Shown one piece after another: positions 1 through 7,476 of a DNA stretch of 23,273 nt. Origin of the DNA: a virus. The position numbers and the translations under genes were made by a program. The notes under the pieces are model-generated. The model had not been told where the DNA came from. It was given only the letters and a program-made list of their open reading frames with translations, and searched no databases. The stretch lies in the IMG/VR virus record IMGVR_UViG_3300010354_000684, positions 1 to 23,273 of that record, one strand, 5' to 3'. Position 1 is the first letter of the stretch, and each line of letters opens with the position of its first letter.

Positions 1-185
1 CGTTTATATTCTATGTGTTGATTGGCCACTTCTTGTCCACAGGCAAATTCACACTGCTTGTAAACGGGTTTAAGTTCTCTTATGGCCAATGTTATGGTGT
101 GATTTTGGGCCTTAATAATACCAGCCCAACTTTTATCAACTTCTCCATACTTTTTAATTTCTCTACAGAATTTGGCATATTTCAC
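1..185 (-). CDS. Unknown protein, GTG start, cut by the window edge
   Basis: An open frame of 61 complete codons that runs off the left edge, with no stop. It starts at a GTG (183-185) whose last two bases and following A form the TGA stop of the preceding gene, a common overlap type. GAGG lies 5 nt before the GTG. The N-terminal residues read MKYAKFCREIKKYGEVDKSW, followed by AGIIKAQNHTITLAIRELK and two Cys (CEFAC) further on. The composition (Lys, Glu, Ile, Tyr) is protein-like and unlike the Thr/Ser-rich fibre genes. I do not recognise a family. The plus-strand frame in this area is a shadow. Confidence 0.6.
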   Translation of the reverse strand, partial: MKYAKFCREIKKYGEVDKSWAGIIKAQNHTITLAIRELKPVYKQCEFACGQEVANQHIEYK

Positions 186-505
186 GCTGACCTCGCAAGT
201 ACTTTGACACGGAAAAATCTGCGATCTATGATACCATCATTGGTAGTAATCTGTGCAGTGACCACATAACTTTTTCCTTCTTGTCCATTACTTAGTTCTA
301 CATAGGTTTTGGTGCCTTGAATACCTTGACTTACAATGGCCAAGGGATCTGGGTCATTGGCACGTGCTGTAATTGTATAAGTGACTGTGCTTAAACTATC
401 ACCAGTGGGCAAATAATCACTCCACTCAAAGGTATAGACCAGTTGTGCTTCTGTATCTTTTTCAATTTGCAAGCCCTGAGTTGTTTGTTGGTATCCACTG
501 GCCAT
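182..505 (-). CDS. Phage fibre-tail adaptor-like protein
   Basis: A 107-residue all-beta protein resembling the phage fibre-tail adaptor (Gp77-like) family. What is seen: an N-terminal KDTEAQLVYTFEWSDYLPTG, with the Trp-Ser-x-Tyr-Leu-x-x-Gly-Asp pattern, then TVTYTITARAN, TYVELSNGQEGKSYVVTAQI, the Leu-Ser-x-Gly-x-x-Gly-x-x-Tyr pattern, and TNDGIIDRRFFRVKV, like the family end Thr-x-x-Gly-x-x-Asp-x-Arg. The family has an immunoglobulin-like fold and is thought to connect fibres to the tail. Its place next to several fibre genes agrees. AAGGA lies 7 nt before the ATG. The assignment is from remembered motif patterns and needs a profile search. Confidence 0.62.
   Translation of the reverse strand: MASGYQQTTQGLQIEKDTEAQLVYTFEWSDYLPTGDSLSTVTYTITARANDPDPLAIVSQGIQGTKTYVELSNGQEGKSYVVTAQITTNDGIIDRRFFRVKVLARSA
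191..194 (-). promoter_or_regulatory. Ribosome binding site for the GTG-started gene
   Basis: GAGG lies 5 nt (TCAGC) before the GTG at 185 and inside the end of the preceding gene. No ATG is available in this frame between the upstream stop and the GTG, so this site decides the start. Confidence 0.6.
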
Positions 506-509
506 ATTC

Positions 510-749
510 TTATCCTTTCTTTATTTCGTACAATCTTGTTTCTTCTGCAATGCGTCTTAGTCTTGTTTCTTCACGTAGTTTATATAATCTTGTTTCTTCT
601 TTTATTCTGTAGGTCAATTGCTGCATTAAGTGTATGGCTCTAATTGCACAGGTAGCCAAGTCAAAGGCTGTCATTGCACTTTCAGCACGGGCTATGGTAG
701 CAAAATATTTTTCATCAATATAACCATATTCAAAGTAGGTAATATCCAT
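510..749 (-). CDS. Small protein with nonapeptide EETRL repeats
   Basis: A 79-residue protein of unknown function. The first half (MDITYFEYGYIDEKYFATIA) is aromatic-rich and followed by a helix with ESAMTAFDLATCAIRAIHLM. The second half is a run of 9-residue repeats: KEETRLYKL, REETRLRRI, AEETRLYEI, with a degenerate first unit QQLTYRI. A 9-residue period does not fit a coiled coil heptad and may form a beta-solenoid edge or a charged helix. The DNA repeats are 27 bp. The start overlaps the stop of the LamG gene (TAATG), and an AAGGA site for the next gene lies just past its own stop. I recall similar ETR repeat peptides in marine phage fibre regions, but cannot confirm this. Confidence 0.72.
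   Translation of the reverse strand: MDITYFEYGYIDEKYFATIARAESAMTAFDLATCAIRAIHLMQQLTYRIKEETRLYKLREETRLRRIAEETRLYEIKKG
512..604 (-). repeat. Three 27-bp repeats encoding EETRL nonapeptides
   Basis: The plus strand shows CTTGTTTCTTC three times at a 27-bp spacing, the reverse complement of GAAGAAACAAG (Glu-Glu-Thr-Arg). Silent and replacement changes lie mainly between the cores. Confidence 0.8.
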
Positions 750-2146
750 TATGCGTTATCATCCGTAAATGTTGTGCTATTGTTGGCACCTTCAAAATGT
801 AATAGCAACAGAGTATTTTGGTCATTGGTAAAGGCTGTGGTACTGGGTGTAAAGTTTGAGGTATATCTTGCTATATTACTGATTCTAAATTCATCCATAT
901 AACCTTTCCAACTTCCTCTGCTGTCACTGAACTTGCCTATGGTTATGCTACTTTCAAAAACTTCTGTGGTTCCACGAAGTGTAGTAGTAGTGCCAGTATC
1001 ACTTCCATCCCAATATACACGCCAGTTGCCATTATATCTTACTATGGCAATATGATACCAAGTATTGATAGCAATGGTTTTTCCTGTGTGTATAAAATCT
1101 TGATATCCTGCGGCCAAACCAAAACTTACCAGTGGATTAAGACCAGCAGTATGACTGACTAAGAAGTAAGGTTCTCCTGTAGCACTGGTTATCATCATAT
1201 AGTTTCCACCACCAAGTGTTTGATTGCCTGGTAAAATATCAAACCAGGCCCATAGTTCTATGGTTAAATCAAATACATTGCTTAATGGAAAACTGCTTAC
1301 GGTTAAGAAATCAGTATTGCCATCAAAGTAAGCACTGCTGGATCCTACTCGACTTTGGTCAGTGCTTATTTTAACATTGCCACCAGCACTTACGGTCTTG
1401 GCTATTCTATTAGGAATGGTTATGGTTTGACCAACATCATCATAGAGCATACCAGTATCACCGTTATAACTTTCCATATGTAGCAGCAATAGGGTATTAG
1501 CATCATTAGTAAAAGGTTCTGTTTGTGGAGTAAAATCTGCTGTATATCTACAGACATTACTGATCCTAACTTCATCAATGAATCCACCATAATCATAACT
1601 TAAATCATTAGTGGGTCTATTGCCCAATACAAATCCACTATCTGTGTTGGTAGTTGGAAATTGATTAGTTCTTGTATAACCAGTTGTGCTTTTTACACCA
1701 TTTAAATATAATCTAAATTCACCATTACTATCTCTACACACTGCGGCGTGATGCCACTGATTGAATCCTGCTGCGTTTTGGTGTTGTAAAGGAGTGGCTG
1801 ATGATTCACTATCAAAACTTAGAGCAAGACTATTAGCAGTACTACTTCTATAATTTAAAAATGGATTACCATTAGGGAATAAAGCATTACCACCTCTATA
1901 GTAGATCAAAGGACCTGTTTTAGTGGCGTAGAACCAACACTCCCAGGTCAGTTCACCTGTGATCCTGAGATCAGCACCTGGTACGCTAATGTTGGCACGG
2001 TCATCTACACCATCAAAAAATAAACTACTTGTTCCAAACTTTTTCTGGGCCGTGTTCAAATAACAGCCATTGAATGGATATATTTGCCAAGGTCTAACAA
2101 TATAGTTTCGACCTATACCTGTTTGTTTACTGGCTCCGAATGGCAT
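749..2146 (-). CDS. Double LamG (concanavalin-like) fibre protein
   Basis: A 465-residue protein with two LamG-like beta-sandwich domains. Domain 1 (about residues 35-235) has SLFFDGVDDRANISVPGA, LTWECWFYATKTG, QWHHAAVCRDSNGEFRLYLN and FIDEVRISNVCRYT. Domain 2 (about 255-455) has SAYFDGNTDFLTVSSFP, LTIELWAWFDI, NTWYHIAIVRYNGNWRVYW and YMDEFRISNIARYT. Each ends in the same NTLLLLHME/FEG linker as the LamG parts of the collagen fibre, and the protein stops right after TTFTDDNA, the module boundary. LamG domains bind carbohydrate or protein ligands. There is no signal peptide and no collagen tract. Start and stop are both in TAATG overlaps, so it is translationally linked to its neighbours. It is probably an accessory receptor-binding or decoration protein. 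Confidence 0.8.
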   Translation of the reverse strand: MPFGASKQTGIGRNYIVRPWQIYPFNGCYLNTAQKKFGTSSLFFDGVDDRANISVPGADLRITGELTWECWFYATKTGPLIYYRGGNALFPNGNPFLNYRSSTANSLALSFDSESSATPLQHQNAAGFNQWHHAAVCRDSNGEFRLYLNGVKSTTGYTRTNQFPTTNTDSGFVLGNRPTNDLSYDYGGFIDEVRISNVCRYTADFTPQTEPFTNDANTLLLLHMESYNGDTGMLYDDVGQTITIPNRIAKTVSAGGNVKISTDQSRVGSSSAYFDGNTDFLTVSSFPLSNVFDLTIELWAWFDILPGNQTLGGGNYMMITSATGEPYFLVSHTAGLNPLVSFGLAAGYQDFIHTGKTIAINTWYHIAIVRYNGNWRVYWDGSDTGTTTTLRGTTEVFESSITIGKFSDSRGSWKGYMDEFRISNIARYTSNFTPSTTAFTNDQNTLLLLHFEGANNSTTFTDDNA

Positions 2147-5100
2147 TATACATATCCTTTAGCCAAACTGGCATAATAAGTTGTGCCATCATAGAACACA
2201 CTGATAATATCTGTGGTATTGGTTGTGCTCAATGTTTTCATACCACCAGCAAACTTCATAGTGCTGGTTAGAGTTCTATTTGTACCACCTGTGTTTATGA
2301 TTAATGTAATAGTCTGACCTGCTACTGGATTGGTAAAAGCATTCCAGGTCAAGTTTCCATTTAGCGTTATAGTTTGTGTGCTACCATTACTAAAACTGGG
2401 TGTAATAGTTCCACTGGTTGTTCCTAAACTATAAACGGTTTCTAATAAAGTACCCGTAAGTCCTTGAATACCTTGAATACCCTGTGCTCCATCTACACCT
2501 ATGGTACCATTTGTACCAGTAGCACCTTGAATACCCTGTATACCTTGACTACCTGCTGCATCAACACCTTGAATACCTTGGATACCTTGAATTCCTTGCG
2601 CTCCATTAATGCCTATAGTTCCATTTGTACCAGTAGTACCTTGGATACCTTGATTACCAGTTGCGCCATCAATGCCTTGAATACCTTGAATACCTTGACT
2701 ACCTGCTGCATCAACACCTTGAATACCTTGGATACCTTGATTACCAGTTGCGCCATCAATGCCTTGAATACCTTGAATACCTTGACTACCTGCTGCATCA
2801 ACACCTTGAATACCTTGTATACCTTGATTACCAGTTATACCTTGTACTCCTTGTTCTCCGGTTATTCCTTGTGTTCCTTGACTACCGGTAACGCCTTGGA
2901 GTCCTTGTTCTCCGGTTATTCCTTGTGTACCCTGAACGCCTATAGCGCCCTGAATACCTTGGTCACCAGTTATACCTTGAACTCCTTGACTACCAGTTGT
3001 ACCCTGAGTACCCGTTGTACCTTGGATACCTTGCGTTCCCTGTACACCTTGAACACCTTGTACTGCTGGTTGTAGGGCCAATCTTACATCTTGATTGTCT
3101 GAAAAATTAGTTGTACCACTGCCACTATGACTTTGAATAACCACAGGTACGGTGTAGTGATTTGTATTATTGGTCAATGAGCCAGTAACACGCCAGGTCT
3201 GTTGATTGCTGGCATTTGAACTATCTTGTAGAATAAATCTACTTGTGGGTTGTAATAGGGCCAAATAATTGATAGCACTTGCACCTGCATAAGGTGTTTT
3301 ACTAATGAATAATTCAGTACTATCAATTTGAGTTGCAGCACCGCCACCACCTGTACCACCATCATCTGTAAAAGTAGTTGAATTATTAGCACCGTCCATA
3401 TGCAATAATAATAAGGTATTGGCATCATTGGTAAAGGCAGCATTTGGTACACTAAAGTTCGTGGTGTAACGTGCTGAATTACTAATCCTAAACTCATCTA
3501 TGTAACCATTAAATCCATTTACATTACTATTGATATACATTCCTAATACACATTTGTTGTTGTTATAATCATTGCTGTCACTATAAGTTGAACCAGTTTG
3601 TGTACCATCAACATATAATTTTGTACTACCACTATTCCTAACTAAAGCAATATGGTACCAAGTGTTGCTTACTAAAGGAAAACTGGTATTAATTATAGTA
3701 GTACCAAGATTAATATTAATATACAATGTACTATTAACAATTAACCACATTAATTTACTATTATTACTGTTATCAAGTAAATCTACTAAAACTTGGCTTC
3801 TACCATCTCCTGGATTATTAGGTCTAAACCTACCTTCTATTGTAAAGTTACCAGTACTAAGATTAAGTGTGCTATCAGTTGCACTTATTCCATCATCTCC
3901 ACCGCCACTAAGTTCAAATAGACCGCTACTACCTCCAAATACGCTTTGTGCTGTACTAATAGTAGGGGTAAAGATATTAGTTATTGTTAATGGTGTTCTA
4001 CTTGAGCCACCACCTCCACCACCTGTAGCATTGTATCTTATAAAGCCGCTACCTGGATCACCACTGCTGGCATCTACATCTATTCTATAATCAAATACAA
4101 GACTACTGGCTCCAATATTTCCTTGTACTCCCTGTACACCTTGCGTGCCTTGCGTACCTTGTGCTCCTTGAGTACCTGCACTACCAGTTGCACCATCTGT
4201 ACCTTGCACACCTTGTGTGCCTTGCGTACCCTGTACACCTTGTGATCCATCTGTACCTTGAATACCTTGAATACCTTGGATACCTTGGATACCTTGGATA
4301 CCTTGTGCTCCTATGGTACCTTGAACACCTTGGATTCCCTGTACAGCAGGTTGTAGAGCCAACTGAACTTGTAAATTATCAGCAAAATTAGTAGTACCGC
4401 TTCCACTGTGACTTTGAATTATCGCAGGTATAGTGTAATAATTAGTATTATTGGTCAATGAGCCAGTAACACGCCAAGTTTGTTGGTTACTGGCGTTAGC
4501 ACTATCTTGTAGAATAAATCTACTTGTGGGTTGTAATAGAGCCAAATAATTAGTAGCACTTGATCCTACAAATGCCGTTTTACTAATGAATAATTCAGTG
4601 CTATCAATTTGAGTTGCAGCACCACCACCTGTACCACCATCATCTGTAAATGTTGTGCTATTATTGGCACCATCCATATGCAACAATAACAATGTATTAG
4701 CATCATTGGTGAATGCTGTGGTACTGGGTGTAAAATTACCTGTATATCTGGCTACATTACTAATCCTAACTTCATCAATATACCCATTCCAGCCACCACC
4801 AGTATTTGGATAAAATACACCTATGTTAAATGGAAGATTTACATAATTAAAATTATCTGTATAATCTTGTGCAAAATTAACACCATTAACGTATAATCTT
4901 GTTAAATTGTTATTGCGTACTAAGGCTATATGGTACCAAGTATTTGCTGATATTGTTGTAGGTGATGCCAAGTAGTATCCACCACTGACATCATAGATTA
5001 TTTGACCATTACCTTCACAAAATAATTTAGGTGTAACTGTTTGAGTGTTATCAGTTCTTTGATCAAACATAAATTGTTGTACACCTGGAGTAAATCCTGA

Positions 5101-7008
5101 ACAATAAAACCATCCTTCTAAGGTAAAATTACCTGTGCCAAATGTCAAACTGGCATCACTAATTCTAAGACCACTATCAGAATATGCATTACTGGCCACT
5201 AATTTTAAACTGCTACCACCAAATTTGCTTTGTTCTGTACTAATTATTGGTGAATTAATATTGGTAACTGTTAATGGTGTTCTACTTGATCCACCACCTC
5301 CACCACCTGTAGCATTATATCTTATGAATCCACTACCTGGATCACCACTACTGGCATCCACATCTATTTTGTAATCAAATACAAGACTGCTGGCTCCAAG
5401 ATTTCCTTGTATGCCTTGAACTCCTTGTGTACCTTGTGTACCTTGGATACCTTGGCTTCCAATTGTACCTTGAACACCTTGTGCACCATCTACACCTTGG
5501 ATACCTTGACTACCATTTGATCCAACAAATCCAGCAGTACCTTGTGCACCATCTAAACCTTGGATACCTTGAACACCCTGTGCTCCTATAGTACCCTGTG
5601 CTCCAGTTGCACCTTGTACACCCTGTGCACCACTGACTAAACCTAAGAACACTGTGTGATTATTGCTAAATCCTGTAGTGCCAGTACCACCACTGCTGGT
5701 TAGTGTAACTGGATAAGTCCAATAGGCTGTGGCTGTACCTTGATTACTAACAGTTGGTGTACCTGTAACTGTCCAATTTTGATAATTGGCACTGGCATTT
5801 CTGTCCTGTACAATAATTTGTTCACCAACACTGATTGTACTCAAATAGATATCTACATCTGTGTTTAAGTCATCTAAATGACTGACCAATAATTGTGTGC
5901 TACTGGTCTGTGTGGCATTATTATAAATTATGCTTGAATCACCTGGATAACCACTGGTGGCTGCTGTGTTTATTTTGTAAAAGAACAAGTTGCTGCTATA
6001 ACCAGTGGTACCCTGAATGCCTTGAATACCTGTAGTGCCTTGGATACCTTGCGTGCCTTGGATACCTTGCGTGCCTTGGATACCTTGTTGGCCTAAGGTG
6101 CCTTGTAGTCCCTGCTCACCTTGAACACCTTGTGTGCCTTGTGCGCCCTTAATACCTTGAATACCTTGTTCACCTTGAATACCTTGTTGACCTATGGTTC
6201 CTTGTAGGCCTTGTTCACCTTGAATACCTTGTGTTCCTTGATATCCCTGTGTGCCTTGAACACCTTGAAGACCTTGTGTGCCTTGAACACCTTGTTCACC
6301 TTGAATACCTTGTGTACCCTGACGACCTTGTACACCTTGTTGTCCCTGTACGCCTTGTGTACCTTGTACTCCTTGATATCCTTGTAGACCCCAATCTCCT
6401 TGCACACCTTGTAAGCCTTGCGTACCCTGAATACCTTGTTGTCCCTGTACGCCTTGAATACCTTGCTCACCTTGAATACCTTGTGTGCCTTGTGCTCCTA
6501 TGGTACCTTGTAGTCCTTGTTGGCCCACTGCACCTTGTAGTCCAATTGTTCCTTGAAGACCCTGTTCACCTTGGATACCCTGAGTGCCTTGGATACCTTG
6601 TTCACCTTGAATACCCTGAGTGCCTTGGATACCTTGTGTACCTGTATCACCTGGAACACCTGCAGGTCCAGGTCCACCTAATCCACCAGTTGTACCCTGA
6701 ATACCTTGCACACCTTGTGTACCCTGACGACCTTGGATACCTTGTGCACCAGTTGTACCCTGAATACCCTGAATACCCTGAATACCTTGTGCTCCAGTTG
6801 CACCTTGGATACCTTGAATACCCTGAAAACTACCAGGTGTGGCCCAAGCATAATCATAATTAGTACTTGAGTTCTTGGCTAATATTTGACCAGTTACACC
6901 ACCATCTGGTACTGAAGCCTGTTGTAGGCCTGTGAAATTGGCATCTCCCTCAGCCCAACTTAATGGTGAGCCTTTGGCTGCTCTTGTAGTTACTGAAGGT
7001 TTTGCCAT
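2146..7008 (-). CDS. Giant collagen-like tail fibre with embedded LamG domains
   Basis: A 1620-residue fibre. In order: an N-terminal anchor (residues 1-58) with AAKGSPLSWAEGDANFTGL, a motif typical of tail fibre bases; collagen-like Gly-x-Y tract 1 (about 59-336); a beta domain (337-456); tract 2 (456-538); the same beta domain carrying a LamG insertion (538-886); tract 3 (886-966); a second LamG-bearing copy (966-1314); tract 4 (1314-1520); and a C-terminal tip (1520-1620) with SGTITPSFSNGSTQTITL, probably the trimer knob. The tracts are rich in GIQ, GTQ, GVQ and GEQ, with Gln in the Y place and almost no Pro. LamG domains bind glycans or proteins (established). The start has AGGAG 6 nt before ATG. 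It is expected to trimerise as a long rod with bulky globules. Its stop shares a base with the next start (TAATG). Confidence 0.88.
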   Translation of the reverse strand: MAKPSVTTRAAKGSPLSWAEGDANFTGLQQASVPDGGVTGQILAKNSSTNYDYAWATPGSFQGIQGIQGATGAQGIQGIQGIQGTTGAQGIQGRQGTQGVQGIQGTTGGLGGPGPAGVPGDTGTQGIQGTQGIQGEQGIQGTQGIQGEQGLQGTIGLQGAVGQQGLQGTIGAQGTQGIQGEQGIQGVQGQQGIQGTQGLQGVQGDWGLQGYQGVQGTQGVQGQQGVQGRQGTQGIQGEQGVQGTQGLQGVQGTQGYQGTQGIQGEQGLQGTIGQQGIQGEQGIQGIKGAQGTQGVQGEQGLQGTLGQQGIQGTQGIQGTQGIQGTTGIQGIQGTTGYSSNLFFYKINTAATSGYPGDSSIIYNNATQTSSTQLLVSHLDDLNTDVDIYLSTISVGEQIIVQDRNASANYQNWTVTGTPTVSNQGTATAYWTYPVTLTSSGGTGTTGFSNNHTVFLGLVSGAQGVQGATGAQGTIGAQGVQGIQGLDGAQGTAGFVGSNGSQGIQGVDGAQGVQGTIGSQGIQGTQGTQGVQGIQGNLGASSLVFDYKIDVDASSGDPGSGFIRYNATGGGGGGSSRTPLTVTNINSPIISTEQSKFGGSSLKLVASNAYSDSGLRISDASLTFGTGNFTLEGWFYCSGFTPGVQQFMFDQRTDNTQTVTPKLFCEGNGQIIYDVSGGYYLASPTTISANTWYHIALVRNNNLTRLYVNGVNFAQDYTDNFNYVNLPFNIGVFYPNTGGGWNGYIDEVRISNVARYTGNFTPSTTAFTNDANTLLLLHMDGANNSTTFTDDGGTGGGAATQIDSTELFISKTAFVGSSATNYLALLQPTSRFILQDSANASNQQTWRVTGSLTNNTNYYTIPAIIQSHSGSGTTNFADNLQVQLALQPAVQGIQGVQGTIGAQGIQGIQGIQGIQGIQGTDGSQGVQGTQGTQGVQGTDGATGSAGTQGAQGTQGTQGVQGVQGNIGASSLVFDYRIDVDASSGDPGSGFIRYNATGGGGGGSSRTPLTITNIFTPTISTAQSVFGGSSGLFELSGGGDDGISATDSTLNLSTGNFTIEGRFRPNNPGDGRSQVLVDLLDNSNNSKLMWLIVNSTLYININLGTTIINTSFPLVSNTWYHIALVRNSGSTKLYVDGTQTGSTYSDSNDYNNNKCVLGMYINSNVNGFNGYIDEFRISNSARYTTNFSVPNAAFTNDANTLLLLHMDGANNSTTFTDDGGTGGGGAATQIDSTELFISKTPYAGASAINYLALLQPTSRFILQDSSNASNQQTWRVTGSLTNNTNHYTVPVVIQSHSGSGTTNFSDNQDVRLALQPAVQGVQGVQGTQGIQGTTGTQGTTGSQGVQGITGDQGIQGAIGVQGTQGITGEQGLQGVTGSQGTQGITGEQGVQGITGNQGIQGIQGVDAAGSQGIQGIQGIDGATGNQGIQGIQGVDAAGSQGIQGIQGIDGATGNQGIQGTTGTNGTIGINGAQGIQGIQGIQGVDAAGSQGIQGIQGATGTNGTIGVDGAQGIQGIQGLTGTLLETVYSLGTTSGTITPSFSNGSTQTITLNGNLTWNAFTNPVAGQTITLIINTGGTNRTLTSTMKFAGGMKTLSTTNTTDIISVFYDGTTYYASLAKGYV
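2450..3065 (-). repeat. Collagen-like tract 4 with 87-bp tandem repeats
   Basis: Gly-x-Y codons fill this segment as repeated 9-bp units. From 2653 to about 2831 an 87-bp unit (29 codons: GNQ GIQ GIQ GVDAA GSQ GIQ GIQ GID GAT) is tandemly duplicated. The GVDAA pentapeptide breaks the Gly-every-third rule and recurs three times in the tract. Confidence 0.8.
3338..4026 (-). other. LamG insertion B within the collagen fibre
   Basis: A second LamG-like module (FTIEGRFRPNN, NTWYHIALVRNSG, KLYVDGTQTG, YIDEFRISNSARYT) in the same place of another copy of the beta domain, about 1.28 kb from insertion A. The joints again read GGGGGGSS on entry and GGTGGGGAA on exit. The sugar-facing middle differs strongly from insertion A while the edges are nearly identical. 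Confidence 0.75.
4258..4302 (-). repeat. Perfect 9-bp minisatellite in collagen tract 3
   Basis: Five consecutive GIQ codon sets, of which three are identical 9-mers (TTGGATACC on the plus strand) and two differ by one silent base. This is the most uniform stretch and a likely site of copy number change. Confidence 0.8.
4618..5310 (-). other. LamG insertion A within the collagen fibre
   Basis: A concanavalin/LamG-like module (motifs FTLEGWFYCSG, NTWYHIALVRNNN, RLYVNGV, YIDEVRISNVARYT, NTLLLLHMDGANNSTTF) placed between NAT and ATQIDSTELF of a beta domain that is uninterrupted in the copy at 5640-6000. Both joints are poly-Gly and encoded by similar DNA. Confidence 0.75.
6001..6835 (-). repeat. 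Collagen-like tract 1 (longest)
   Basis: About 92 Gly-x-Y triplets, dominated by GIQ, GTQ, GVQ, GEQ and GLQ, with one PGPAGVPGD-type stretch holding the few prolines. 9-bp units give stretches of near-perfect microsatellite. All six frames are thin in stops here, which creates long false reading frames. Confidence 0.85.
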
Positions 7009-7020
7009 CTCTTGCTCCTA

Positions 7021-7464
7021 TTAGGCTAAGGTTACTGTTAAATTACCTGCTGTTATTTGAAAAATATCACCTGCATCTATAGTTTTACTCTGTGTTACAG
7101 CGCCGTGAAACAAACAATTTCCACCTGTAGCAGCATCAAATACAGCAAGATGTGTAATTGTACCCCAACTTATGGTTGCACCAGCACCACCACTGGGAAA
7201 ACTTAATGTGGCTGTACTTGTACCACCTGTAGTACCACTTCCATCTGTGCTTACAGTAAAATTGACTTGTTGACGACTATAACCTGTACCACTGGTACTA
7301 ACTTCACCTTGACCAGTTCCACCTGTTGTTACAGTATCACTTGTCGCTGAAGTAAAAAGTCCTACATACCAAGCAGTTGGTCTGGCATTAGTACTGGTTA
7401 GTGCATTGGTTGTTAATATATAATTTAAAATATTTGCTTCCGCATAGTTGCTTGCCGCTGACAT
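7021..7464 (-). CDS. Phage tail fibre protein, paralogue 2
   Basis: A 147-residue paralogue of the preceding protein. Shared features are MSA-x-SNY, x-GLF, EVS...GY-x-R, WGTITH-x-A-x-x-DA, LF-x-GAVT-x-SK-x-I and GD-x-FQITAG-x-LTVTLA. The middle is Gly/Thr/Ser-rich and about 10 residues longer. The strongest conservation is at the C-terminus, the part most likely to form the trimer core or docking surface, while the middle has diverged. AGGAG precedes the ATG, and the two genes are 12 nt apart. The pair probably arose by tandem duplication within the fibre module and may give two related knobs or a heteromeric assembly. Confidence 0.72.
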   Translation of the reverse strand: MSAASNYAEANILNYILTTNALTSTNARPTAWYVGLFTSATSDTVTTGGTGQGEVSTSGTGYSRQQVNFTVSTDGSGTTGGTSTATLSFPSGGAGATISWGTITHLAVFDAATGGNCLFHGAVTQSKTIDAGDIFQITAGNLTVTLA

Positions 7465-7476
7465 TATTATCTCCTA

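Noticed and set aside
15-269. Plus-strand 84-codon frame at the left edge
   Set aside because: It lies opposite two coupled minus-strand genes with good ribosome sites.
2500-2840. Regular repeats that could suggest a CRISPR array
   Set aside because: The repeats are in-frame Gly-x-Y codons without unique spacers of constant length.
2464-3075. Long plus-strand open frame rich in Leu/Thr/Asn
   Set aside because: It is the reverse complement of collagen codons. The 9-bp repeats lack stops in other frames, so the open frame is a by-product.
6192-6863. Open frames on both strands with Val-Phe-Lys-Val or Tyr-Leu-Val-x-Leu repeats
   Set aside because: Frame shadows of collagen tract 1; composition mirrors the GIQ codons and no ribosome site is present.
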